Shown piece after piece: positions 1 to 7,755 of a DNA stretch of 26,635 nt. Source of the stretch: CAINEC01 sp046073825. GTDB lineage: Bacteria; Bacteroidota; Bacteroidia; AKYH767-A; OLB10. The position numbers were made by a program, and so were the translations under genes. The notes under the pieces are model-generated. The model saw only the letters and a program-made list of their open reading frames with translations. It was not told where the DNA came from and did not search any database. Each line of letters starts with the position of its first letter. Position 1 is the first letter of the stretch. The stretch spans positions 1 through 26,635 of the forward strand of contig JBJTMY010000202.1 in assembly GCA_046073825.1 (NCBI GenBank), read 5' to 3'.

Positions 1-605
1 GGCGGGAAGGTAGCATATCCTAATAAACCACCGCTTAATGGACAAACCCAAATATTCAAATATTTATTTACATCCCAAATTGAATTTGGTTTGATGGTAG
101 CGTCCACATAAGTTTGCGCAAATGGAGGTGCTGTCCAACCCTTAGTTGTTCTGTTAATACGGTCAATACCATTTGTTGGTTGTCCGTTAGGGTCAGTTTG
201 TGCTAAGCAAAAAGTGATTTCACAATCTGCTGCTAAACTAGAAAACACAGAAGGAATTAATGAAGTATCAGCGTTTAATTTTCTGTAGTCTTCATTTAAA
301 ACTGCAATTTGTGATAAAATTTGAGCATCCGATAAATTGTAACTTGTTCCAACTGCACTACCGTTGTGAATTACGTGCACAACAACTGGCAAATTGTAAA
401 TAGTTTTAATACGGCTTCCTTGATTTTTTACTGCGTCTTCTTGAATTTTAGCAGACATCCAGTTCTCATAATCATCAGGTAAAATTCCTGTTCCACAAGT
501 GCGATGCAAAGGTGCATTTCCTTGCGATTTAGCCGATTTACGTTGAGCAGAAGCTGATCCTGTCATCAACATTGCTGCGGCAGCAATGAGTAATAGTTTT
601 TTCAT
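1..605 (-). CDS. Secreted M43 (pappalysin-like) zinc metalloprotease, N-terminal part, cut by window edge
   Basis: The frame opens with an ATG at 605-603 and is open to base 1, giving 201 codons without a stop. Residues 1-21 form a signal peptide (MKK, a run of Ala/Leu/Met, then SASAQ). The body matches, motif for motif, the prodomain and early catalytic region of the complete M43 protease at 1777-3996: a TCG near residue 36, LPVVVHVIHN, VLNEDYRKLNAD, DCEITFCLAQ and GGLLGYATFP. The window ends just before the expected zinc motif, so catalytic competence cannot be judged here. By family it should be an exported endopeptidase of the pappalysin/cytophagalysin type. Whether it ends in a T9SS sorting domain like its paralog is unseen. 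It is divergent from the response regulator at 826. Product type is fairly certain; substrate is unknown. Confidence 0.88.
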   Translation of the reverse strand, partial: MKKLLLIAAAAMLMTGSASAQRKSAKSQGNAPLHRTCGTGILPDDYENWMSAKIQEDAVKNQGSRIKTIYNLPVVVHVIHNGSAVGTSYNLSDAQILSQIAVLNEDYRKLNADTSLIPSVFSSLAADCEITFCLAQTDPNGQPTNGIDRINRTTKGWTAPPFAQTYVDATIKPNSIWDVNKYLNIWVCPLSGGLLGYATFP

Positions 606-657
606 TTAAGTTATTTGACTTTTAAGGTTTTTAATGAAATTGTTTGTTTTGGGGTAA

Positions 658-665
658 CAAATTTA
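658..665 (-). promoter_or_regulatory. -7 promoter element (TAAATTTG) for the partial M43 protease
   Basis: Read on the minus strand, 665-658 is TAAATTTG, an exact match to the Bacteroidota -7 consensus TAnnTTTG. A TTG at 693-691 is the nearest -33 candidate, but the 25-base spacing is longer than usual. Transcription would start near 653, leaving a leader of about 47 bases. Confidence 0.5.
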
Positions 666-798
666 ATTAAATATTTAACTTTTCCTAGGTCAAGTATGCG
701 GAACCCGATTTTTTTGATGCTGTATCACGTTTTTGTAAAAAAATCAGATTAGTTCAATACAATTAAGTCGTCTATGTTTCTATTAATAAATTGCTAGT

Positions 799-806
799 TA
801 TCTTTG
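799..806 (+). promoter_or_regulatory. -7 promoter element (TATCTTTG) for the response regulator
   Basis: TATCTTTG is an exact TAnnTTTG match ending 19 bases before the ATG at 826. No clear TTG lies about 20 bases upstream, so the -33 half is weak. The predicted leader is short, around 15 bases. Confidence 0.55.
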
Positions 807-825
807 TAGCATACTTTTTTGGGAT

Positions 826-1518
826 ATGAAGAGAATCTTGCTCGTAGAAGATGAAATGAGTTTGCAAGAAACAATCAAGTTAAATCTTGATTTGGAGGGA
901 TATAAAGTTAATGCTGTAGGGGATGGTAAATCTGCTTTGAAAGCTTTTAAACAAGAACGTTTTGATTTGATTATTCTTGATGTGATGCTTCCAGAAATGG
1001 ATGGATTTAAGGTGTGTGAATCTATTCGTTTAGAAAACAAAGAAGTTCCGATTTTATTTTTAACGGCTAAAAATAGTTCTGCGGATAAAATTGCAGGGCT
1101 TCGATTAGGAGCCGATGATTATTTAACCAAGCCATTTAATTTGGAAGAACTGCTTTTAAGGGTTCAGATTTTATTAAAACGATCTTCTTTGAATGCTGAA
1201 ATAAAGGAAAATTTAAATCAGTATAATTTGGATGGTTTTCAAATAAACTTTCAGAATATGCAGGTGGTAAAACCAGATAACAATACCATAAGTCTCACAA
1301 AGAAAGAAAATGCATTGCTTCGCTTATTAATTGAACGAAAAAATGAAGTAGTGTCTCGTGAATCGATCCTCGAAATTGTTTGGGGTTATGATGTATATCC
1401 TTCAACTAGAACAATCGATAATTTCATCGTCACTTTTAGAAAATTGTTTGAAAAAGATCCATCAGAGCCACGTCACTTTTTCTCTGTTCGGGGGGTAGGT
1501 TATAAATTCATGGAATAA
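826..1518 (+). CDS. OmpR/PhoB-family response regulator (no adjacent kinase)
   Basis: This 230-residue protein has a receiver domain (about 1-120) and a winged-helix DNA-binding domain (about 130-230). The receiver shows the acidic pair E8/D9, phosphoacceptor D52 in LIILDVMLPEMDG, switch T80 and the invariant K102 in LTKPF. The effector half has the expected LTKKE...LLRLL and RTIDNFIVTFRKLFE segments and ends in RGVGYKF, the usual wing of this family. It probably acts as a phosphorylation-controlled transcription factor. No histidine kinase gene is on either side; the neighbours are two M43 proteases. The only kinase in the window (8442-10094) already has its own regulator. The ATG follows a good -7 element and needs no alternative. 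Targets are unknown; the flanking protease genes are the simplest guess, but that is inference. Confidence 0.95.
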   Translation: MKRILLVEDEMSLQETIKLNLDLEGYKVNAVGDGKSALKAFKQERFDLIILDVMLPEMDGFKVCESIRLENKEVPILFLTAKNSSADKIAGLRLGADDYLTKPFNLEELLLRVQILLKRSSLNAEIKENLNQYNLDGFQINFQNMQVVKPDNNTISLTKKENALLRLLIERKNEVVSRESILEIVWGYDVYPSTRTIDNFIVTFRKLFEKDPSEPRHFFSVRGVGYKFME

Positions 1519-1632
1519 TTAATTAACAATCTCAATCTATTGCATTTCACTTATTTTTCGAGTAGTACGACATTCTTTTAATTTCTATTTGTTAATTTCT
1601 GCTTAGTTAAAATTTAAATTCGTCAAATATTA

Positions 1633-1664
1633 TTTGCTTTGTAATTAGGTATTTTTTACATTTG
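1633..1664 (+). promoter_or_regulatory. Bacteroidota promoter (TTTG - 20 bp - TACATTTG) for the M43 protease
   Basis: TTTG at 1633-1636 is followed after 20 bases by TACATTTG at 1657-1664. Both halves match the phylum consensus (TTTG near -33, TAnnTTTG near -7) at normal spacing, making this the best promoter in the window. Transcription should begin near 1669-1671, which leaves an unusually long leader of about 105 bases before the ATG at 1777. Confidence 0.72.
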
Positions 1665-1776
1665 ATACCCACCTTTGAAAAGTTTCTGGATTTCTTGCTG
1701 ATTTTTCGTTACCAATTCGGCCAAGATTACCAAGATACTACCATATTATTTTAAAAAATAACTTAACTACTTACAC

Positions 1777-3996
1777 ATGAAAAAAACCTACATTGCTTTG
1801 TTAGGACTAATGATGAGTCTAACAACAACTGGATTTTCTCAATCCGGAAGAACATGCGGCAGTATGGATCATTTGCAGCAACAAATTGCTGCTGACCCAT
1901 CTGTTGAGCAAAGAATGCAACAAATTGAAAATGCAACTAGTCAATGGTTGTCCGATCCTTCACACCGTACAGGTGCTGTTATTACGATTCCAGTGGTTGT
2001 TCACGTGATTTATAATACAACAGCTCAAAATATTTCAGATGCTCAAGTTCAATCACAAATTGATGTTTTGAATGAGGACTTCCGTAAGTTAAATGCAGAT
2101 GCATCTTTAACACCATCTATCTTCGCCTCTTTAGCAACTGACTGTCAGATTCAATTTTGTTTGGCTCAGCGCGATCCTAATGGAAATGCGACAACGGGTA
2201 TTATTCATAAGTCTACTACAACTACTTCATTTTCTACTAACGATGCTGTAAAGAAATCAAACCAGGGTGGAGATGATGCGTGGAATTCATCTTTATACTT
2301 AAACTTATGGTCTTGTAATTTAAGTGGCGGTGTATTGGGTTATGCTCAATTCCCAGGTGGAACAGCAGCAACTGACGGTGTAGTAATTTTATATTCTGCA
2401 TTCGGAAGAACAGGAACAGTTACTGCTCCTTACAATAAGGGAAGAACTGCAACTCACGAAGTTGGTCACTGGTTAAATTTACGTCATATCTGGGGTGATG
2501 CTACATGTGGTAGCGACTTAGTAAATGATACTCCAACGGCTCAAACATCTAACTTCGGTTGTCCAACTTTCCCTTATCATGTAGGAACTTGTACAGGTAA
2601 TACAACAGGAGAAATGACCATGAATTATATGGATTATACAGATGATGCTTGTATGTATATGTTTACTGTTGGACAAGCAGCGCGTATGACTGCAGCAATT
2701 AATACTTCTCGTACAGGATTATTAACTTCATTAGGTTGTACACCTCCTACTCCTCCAACATCTTGTGGAACTGTTACTGGTTTAACATCTTCATTGGTCG
2801 GATCTACCACAGCTACTGTTAGTTGGACAGCAGTTTCAGGAGCTACTGCCTATTCTTTACAATACCGTAAAGTTGGTACTACCACTTGGACAACAGTTTC
2901 TACATCTACAACTTCTTCTGCCTTAACTGGATTAACAGCTTCAACGGCTTATGAGTTCCAAGTTACTTCATCTTGTTCTGGTACATTAGGAACGGTATCA
3001 GTATTAGGAAACTTTACAACAACAGCTGCGGCATCTTGTGGAACTCCTACAACATTGGCTGCATCTTCTATTACATCTTCTTCAGCTACTGTTAGCTGGG
3101 CAGCAGTTACTGGTGCATCTAGTTATTTAGTGCAATATAGAGTTTCCACAGCAACCACATGGTCAAGTGTAACTGTAACAGCTGCTACTGCTACATTAAC
3201 AGGATTAACGGCATCAACAGCTTACACTTATCAAGTTACAGCTACTTGTTCTGGAACGGCTGGTACCGCTTCTGCAACCGCTACATTCACTACTTCAGCT
3301 GCATCCACAACTTGTACAGATGTTTATGAATCAAACAACTCAAGAACAGCTGCAAAAACAATTTCAGTTAACACAGACATTTATGCCTTAATTGGAACTT
3401 CAACTGATAAGGATTGGTTTAAGTTTGTAACAACTTCAACAGCTCCTAAAATTAAAATCACGTTAGATCAATTACCAGCTGATTATGATGTAGCATTATA
3501 TAATTCAGGTGGAACAACTTTAACTTCGTCTGCATTGGCAGGAACTTCAAGTGAAACAATCATCTATAATACGCCAACAGCAGGTGCAACTTATTATGTA
3601 CAAGTTTATGGATATGCAAGTGCATTTAATGCCTCCTCTTGTTATCATTTACGTGTCAATACAGGTGCAACTAATTTCCGTTCAGTAGATGGAAGTGATA
3701 TGAATTCAGGAGATGTAATTAGCGCAGAAAAAGTTACTTCTTTAGAAGGATTAAACTTATTCCCTAATCCTGCTAACACTTCATTAACTGTAAATTACTT
3801 TACTCCAAGTATGGAAAATACATCTATCGAAGTTTATGACATGATGGGTCAAGTTATTACTTCTTTGAATGTGAATGCTACGCAAGGAATTAACTCTCGT
3901 GAATTAGACTTAACTTCAATGAGTAATGGAGTTTATTTCTTAAAAGTAACGCAAAATAATAATACATTAACTAAGAAATTTGTTGTAAAACACTAA
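1777..3996 (+). CDS. Secreted M43 metalloprotease with two FN3 domains, PPC domain and T9SS sorting signal
   Basis: This 739-residue protein begins with a signal peptide (about 1-21, ending GFSQ). The catalytic domain runs to about residue 320 and carries the extended zinc site HEVGHWLNLRH, with ligands H227, H231 and H237 and catalytic E228. The usual Gly of HEXXHxxGxxH is Asn here. The Met-turn is NYMDYTDD (M285). Then come a short Pro/Thr linker, two FN3 modules (about 329-418 and 420-508), each with a TCG/SCG and an SCSG cysteine that could pair, a PPC-like beta domain (about 512-628), and a type IX sorting domain (about 658-739) opening with LNLFPNPA and ending TKKFVVKH. It should cross the inner membrane by Sec and the outer membrane by T9SS, then be surface-anchored or released as an endopeptidase. 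The FN3 modules are very rich in Thr, Ser and Ala. A paralog starts at 605 on the other strand. Function is clear at family level; the substrate is unknown. Confidence 0.95.
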   Translation: MKKTYIALLGLMMSLTTTGFSQSGRTCGSMDHLQQQIAADPSVEQRMQQIENATSQWLSDPSHRTGAVITIPVVVHVIYNTTAQNISDAQVQSQIDVLNEDFRKLNADASLTPSIFASLATDCQIQFCLAQRDPNGNATTGIIHKSTTTTSFSTNDAVKKSNQGGDDAWNSSLYLNLWSCNLSGGVLGYAQFPGGTAATDGVVILYSAFGRTGTVTAPYNKGRTATHEVGHWLNLRHIWGDATCGSDLVNDTPTAQTSNFGCPTFPYHVGTCTGNTTGEMTMNYMDYTDDACMYMFTVGQAARMTAAINTSRTGLLTSLGCTPPTPPTSCGTVTGLTSSLVGSTTATVSWTAVSGATAYSLQYRKVGTTTWTTVSTSTTSSALTGLTASTAYEFQVTSSCSGTLGTVSVLGNFTTTAAASCGTPTTLAASSITSSSATVSWAAVTGASSYLVQYRVSTATTWSSVTVTAATATLTGLTASTAYTYQVTATCSGTAGTASATATFTTSAASTTCTDVYESNNSRTAAKTISVNTDIYALIGTSTDKDWFKFVTTSTAPKIKITLDQLPADYDVALYNSGGTTLTSSALAGTSSETIIYNTPTAGATYYVQVYGYASAFNASSCYHLRVNTGATNFRSVDGSDMNSGDVISAEKVTSLEGLNLFPNPANTSLTVNYFTPSMENTSIEVYDMMGQVITSLNVNATQGINSRELDLTSMSNGVYFLKVTQNNNTLTKKFVVKH

Positions 3997-4014
3997 TTAG
4001 CTAATAAAATTTTG

Positions 4015-4046
4015 AAAAGTCCCGGCTGAATGTCGGGACTTTTTTA
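4015..4046 (+). terminator. Rho-independent terminator after the M43 protease
   Basis: AAAAGTCCCG (4015-4024) pairs perfectly with CGGGACTTTT (4034-4043) across a 9-base loop, followed by a T-rich tract. It lies 19 bases past the stop codon at 3994-3996 and separates the protease from the nuclease gene starting at 4068. Confidence 0.9.
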
Positions 4047-4067
4047 TTTTTATATAAATTTATTTTT

Positions 4068-6800
4068 ATGATTTCTTTCTTAGATTGTTTAATAACTGAT
4101 ATACAACATAAAGTTACTTCCGATTCTTTAATTATTGTCCCTACTCGTCGTGCTGCGATTCAAATAGAAAGAAAATTAGGTCAATTATCTCCCGAACCAG
4201 GATTTCTACCTACCTGTATACCTGTAGCAGATTTAATGGATTTGGGCGCAGGAATTCCAATTGCAGATGATACACGTTTACTAATTGATCTATATACTGC
4301 TTATCAAAAAATTGATCAGCAACTACAATTAGATGAGTTTATTAAATGGGGTGATCAAATACTTTCTGATTTTGATGAAATAGATAGAAATCTTATTGAT
4401 ACTGATAAATTATTTAAACGGATTGTTGATGCTAAAGAAATCGAGTTCATGTTTAGTCACGATGAGTATGAAACGGAACTGCTCAATCGTTTTTGGAAAG
4501 AATTTTCAATGACTCCTTTATCGAAATTGAAATTGTCCTTTCTATCTTATTGGGAAATTCTTCCAGTACTTTATAAGGAGTTTCAGCAACTGTTGCAACA
4601 AAAAGGATATTGCTATGAAGGTTTTGCATGGAGGAACACCGCGCAATCAATCCAAAATAATAATTGGTTTAAACAATTTGATGCTATTGTTTTTGCAGGA
4701 TTTTATGCATTGACTAAATCAGAAGAAGTAATTATCAATTATTTAGTGAGAAACAATAATGCTAGTGTTTATATTGATGCAGATACATATTATACAGAAA
4801 ATAAAAATCAAGAGGCTGGAAATTATTTAAGAAAGGGTATCCATGCAGAGGTGAAAAATTTCATCGGAACAGCACTTTCTAATTCCACAAAGGAAATTAA
4901 AATTATAAAGTCGAACGGATCAACAGCCATGGCTAAAGATATCGGATTAGAACTTATTCAGCAATTTGAACATCTTCCACCCGATAAATTAGCAGATGCA
5001 GTGGTTGTTTTACCTGATGATACGTTATTAATTCCTTTATTACAAGTTCTAGATAAAAAGAATATTCCGTACAATCCTTCTATGGGTATGGCTTTATCGA
5101 ATTTTCCATTACTGGCCTTTATAAAAAAAATCAAAAATATACGAACTCAACTAATGAATTCTGAATCGAACATCGAATCGATAGTCGGAAATTTATTTGA
5201 TTTGAATTCGTTTAACAACCTGTTTTTAGTCTTACATAAATCTATTGATGACTTAAAAAGCATATTACTAATTCCAACAAATAATTTTAATCAAGAACAT
5301 GTCTTTTTATTAGACTTATTAAAACAATTTGCAAATCCAACAGTTCACTATCAAAAGCAGATTCTTAATTGTGTTAAAAATGAAATAACAAAATTTGGGA
5401 ATCAATTAATCAATACTGGTGTTAATATTTCAATTACTTCCTATTGGACATTGCTCATAAATCATCTGCATAAAATCAGAATTCCAATTGAGGCGAATGA
5501 AGGGGAAGGAATTAATATTAATGGCTTTTTAGAGACACGTTTAACAGATTATACGGACGTATATATTGCAAATGTAAATGAGGGGACATTACCGTCGAAA
5601 AGTGTGTCCAATTCATTAATTCCTTACGCATTGAGGAAATTTTATTCCTTACCTTGTAAAGAAGAGCAAGAGGCCGTAACTGCCTATCACTTTTACCGTT
5701 TGTTACAACGAAGTGAACGCGTAAGTTTGTTCTATACTAATCAGATGACTGCAACGGGAGGTGGTGAAAAATCCAGGTTTATTTTTCAAATTGAAAATGA
5801 ACTATCCGTAATAAATAAAAACATTACGGTATCCTATTTACAATATCAAACCAATTTAATTCCCTTATCCCGCGAAGAATTAGCGATTGAAAAATCAGAG
5901 GATATATTGCAAAAGATGCGAGATAAATATTTAAATGTGGACATAAGTGCTGGTACAGATGGTAAAGGATTTTCACCTTCATCTTTAGCTTCTTATATTT
6001 TTTGCCCATTAAAGTTTTATTTAGAACAATTTGCAAAGTTGCGTAATACGGATGATAAAAAAGTCATCGATCAAATGTTGTTTGGAAGAATCCTACATAC
6101 CGCCATGGAAACGATTTATAAAAATCATAAACAAATATCTCCTGATTTTTATAAACAAATCGATTTACAATTAAACCAAATTGTAGAAGATGCTACACGA
6201 AAAGAATTTTCTAATAAAAAATTAACTGGAAATGATTATTTACTACAAGGCGTCATCAAGGAGTTAATAAAGAAAATAGTACTGATTGATAAGCAAAGCC
6301 CTACTCTAGAAATAATTAGTATTGAAGAAACATTTGCATTTAATTTTAAATTAAGTAACAAGAAAGAAGTATTGTTTAAAGGGGTATTTGACAGGCTGGA
6401 TATCGTCAATGATCAAATTCGAATTTTAGATTATAAAACTGGTAGTGGAGAAATTACAATTCCCAAAGACCTTCAAGTGATTTTTAAAAACACAGATTAT
6501 AAAATAGTTTTTCAACTTTTACTCTATGTTTACATTTATAAAAACAATTTAAAAAGAAACAATCAGCAGGATTCATTAAAAAAAGACATTATTACTGGGG
6601 CCTATCTATTAAAAAAGAATGTAAAATCAATTACTTTTCTTGAAAAAGGAAAGTCGATTAGTGATTCTGTTCTTGACGAATTCGAAAGTTTATTAATGAA
6701 TTTGCTGAATGAAATCTTTGATCCGGGTAAACCATTTTATCAAACTGATGATATCCGAAAATGTGGCTATTGCGATTTTAAAAATATTTGTAACCGTTAA
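4068..6800 (+). CDS. AddB-like PD-(D/E)XK nuclease with Fe-S cluster cysteines
   Basis: This 910-residue protein is built like AddB/RexB: a long N-terminal half shaped like a UvrD-type helicase but without a recognisable Walker A, then a C-terminal RecB-family nuclease. The early segment IIVPTRRAAIQIE sits where a P-loop would be and lacks GxGKT, so it should not hydrolyse ATP. The nuclease shows H at FGRILHTAME, D775 in GVFDRLD, D788 and K790 in ILDYKTG, and a following QLLLYVY helix. C646 (FCPLKFYLE) together with C899, C902 and C908 (CxxCxxxxxC at the very end) reproduces the AddB 4Fe-4S staple. In the family this subunit works with an AddA helicase-nuclease in double-strand-break end resection; no addA is in the window. 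Its end overlaps the convergent gene at 6797 by four bases. Confidence 0.85.
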   Translation: MISFLDCLITDIQHKVTSDSLIIVPTRRAAIQIERKLGQLSPEPGFLPTCIPVADLMDLGAGIPIADDTRLLIDLYTAYQKIDQQLQLDEFIKWGDQILSDFDEIDRNLIDTDKLFKRIVDAKEIEFMFSHDEYETELLNRFWKEFSMTPLSKLKLSFLSYWEILPVLYKEFQQLLQQKGYCYEGFAWRNTAQSIQNNNWFKQFDAIVFAGFYALTKSEEVIINYLVRNNNASVYIDADTYYTENKNQEAGNYLRKGIHAEVKNFIGTALSNSTKEIKIIKSNGSTAMAKDIGLELIQQFEHLPPDKLADAVVVLPDDTLLIPLLQVLDKKNIPYNPSMGMALSNFPLLAFIKKIKNIRTQLMNSESNIESIVGNLFDLNSFNNLFLVLHKSIDDLKSILLIPTNNFNQEHVFLLDLLKQFANPTVHYQKQILNCVKNEITKFGNQLINTGVNISITSYWTLLINHLHKIRIPIEANEGEGININGFLETRLTDYTDVYIANVNEGTLPSKSVSNSLIPYALRKFYSLPCKEEQEAVTAYHFYRLLQRSERVSLFYTNQMTATGGGEKSRFIFQIENELSVINKNITVSYLQYQTNLIPLSREELAIEKSEDILQKMRDKYLNVDISAGTDGKGFSPSSLASYIFCPLKFYLEQFAKLRNTDDKKVIDQMLFGRILHTAMETIYKNHKQISPDFYKQIDLQLNQIVEDATRKEFSNKKLTGNDYLLQGVIKELIKKIVLIDKQSPTLEIISIEETFAFNFKLSNKKEVLFKGVFDRLDIVNDQIRILDYKTGSGEITIPKDLQVIFKNTDYKIVFQLLLYVYIYKNNLKRNNQQDSLKKDIITGAYLLKKNVKSITFLEKGKSISDSVLDEFESLLMNLLNEIFDPGKPFYQTDDIRKCGYCDFKNICNR

Positions 6801-7165
6801 TACGAGCGATTATGACGATTTTCTAAACGCTGCGATATTCTTTCCAGAATTGAATTGGTAATTGAAATCAATATACTAAACAAAAAAGCCACCCAAAATC
6901 CATCTACTTTAAATCCCTTATGTAATAAGTTACTTGCAATTAAAATTATGGCTGCATTAATCACTAATAAGAAGAATCCGAATGAAACTACGGTAATGGG
7001 TAATGTTAAAAAAATTAAAATTGGTTTTAAATAAATGTTCAATAGAATAATCACTAAAGATACCAATATAGCATACCCCATAGATTCAACGGATACACCA
7101 GGCATCAATGTCGCCATTAGGAAAATTGCTAGCGCCAAAGACATTATTTTAACTATAAATTTCAT
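6797..7165 (-). CDS. Small four-helix membrane protein, YvlD/'phage holin family 4' type
   Basis: This 122-residue protein is almost entirely hydrophobic, with about four membrane helices: the N-terminal MKFIVKIMSLALAIFLMATL, a second starting near YAILVSLVIILLN, a third near PITVVSFGFFLLVI, and a C-terminal one in GFWVAFLFSILI. The pattern, including the LNIYLKPIL turn, fits the Pfam 'phage holin family 4 superfamily 2' group (B. subtilis YvlD). Despite the name, these are widespread chromosomal membrane proteins of unknown role, and nothing phage-like is nearby. I chose the ATG at 7165 rather than one at 7198, because the -7 element at 7187-7180 lies between them and MKFIVK gives a normal membrane start. 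It shares an AT-rich divergent promoter region with the peroxidase gene at 7239. Confidence 0.82.
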   Translation of the reverse strand: MKFIVKIMSLALAIFLMATLMPGVSVESMGYAILVSLVIILLNIYLKPILIFLTLPITVVSFGFFLLVINAAIILIASNLLHKGFKVDGFWVAFLFSILISITNSILERISQRLENRHNRSY

Positions 7166-7179
7166 ATTTAATCTTTGTT

Positions 7180-7211
7180 CAAATTTATAATAAATCAAAT
7201 AATAAAAACAA
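7180..7211 (-). promoter_or_regulatory. Promoter (TTG - 21 bp - TAAATTTG) for the YvlD-like gene
   Basis: On the minus strand, TTG at 7211-7209 is followed after 21 bases by TAAATTTG at 7187-7180, an exact -7 consensus match. The start site would fall near 7174, about 8 bases before the ATG at 7165. This placement is what excludes the upstream ATG at 7198 as the start codon. Confidence 0.62.
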
Positions 7212-7238
7212 TTTTTTATTATTAAATGTTATATCATC

Positions 7239-7751
7239 ATGAAAAATCTAATATTAACCGTACTATTTACTATTCTTACTACTTCATCAATTCATAGCTT
7301 TGAGTTTAAAAGCATTGAAGGCAAATCAATATCATTTGCTTCTTTTAAAGGAAAAAAGATATTAATTGTTAATACAGCCTCTCAATGTGGATATACTCCA
7401 CAATATGAAGATTTAGAAAAACTAAATAAGGCTTTTAAAAATCAACTTGTCATAATCGGTTTTCCTGCTAATAATTTTGGTGGTCAGGAGCCTGGAAACA
7501 ATTTAGAGATTAATGCTTTTTGTAAAAAGAACTATGGAGTTACCTTTCAAATGGCCTCTAAAGTTTCAGTTAAAGGAAATGATATTGACCCCATTTTTCA
7601 ATGGTTAATTAATCAGCCGAATCCTGATTTCACTGGAGATATTAAGTGGAATTTTGAAAAATTTCTCCTTGACGAAAATGGGAAACTGATTAGACGATTT
7701 CGTTCTGGAACCAATCCTATGTCGCAGGATATCCTTCAAGCTTTGAAATAA
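7239..7751 (+). CDS. Exported glutathione/thioredoxin peroxidase (GPx family)
   Basis: This 170-residue thioredoxin-fold peroxidase has a signal peptide at about 1-20 (MKNLILTVLFT...SIHS), so it should work in the periplasm. The catalytic set is complete: peroxidatic C50 in NTASQCGYTP, Q83 in FGGQEP, and W137/N138 in KWNFEKF. A second cysteine, C95 in AFCKKNYGVTF, sits where the resolving cysteine of yeast Gpx3 (C82) lies, so a thioredoxin-type 2-Cys mechanism is more likely than glutathione dependence. It reduces hydrogen peroxide or lipid hydroperoxides. The stop codon lies four bases before the end of the convergent response-regulator gene at 7756. No exact TAnnTTTG was seen in the 70 bases upstream. 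Family call is secure; reductant is inference. Confidence 0.95.
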   Translation: MKNLILTVLFTILTTSSIHSFEFKSIEGKSISFASFKGKKILIVNTASQCGYTPQYEDLEKLNKAFKNQLVIIGFPANNFGGQEPGNNLEINAFCKKNYGVTFQMASKVSVKGNDIDPIFQWLINQPNPDFTGDIKWNFEKFLLDENGKLIRRFRSGTNPMSQDILQALK

Positions 7752-7755
7752 TATC

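Noticed and set aside
1746..1761. A terminator hairpin before the protease start
   Set aside because: The TTATTTT/AAAATAA palindrome is all A/T with a 2-base centre and would not form a stable hairpin; it lies inside the leader of the gene it would terminate.
2760..3300. Repetitive DNA resembling a repeat array inside the protease gene
   Set aside because: The similarity comes from two FN3 modules rich in Thr/Ser/Ala codons; the repeats are protein-level, diverged and lack spacers, so this is neither a CRISPR nor a tandem DNA repeat.
4068..6800. A defence-system nuclease
   Set aside because: The architecture and cysteine staple match AddB-type recombination proteins, and there are no defence-associated neighbours.
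6797..7165. A phage holin, hinting at a prophage
   Set aside because: The family name is misleading; the protein is a chromosomal YvlD-like membrane protein, has its own promoter, and no phage structural, lysis or integration gene is nearby.
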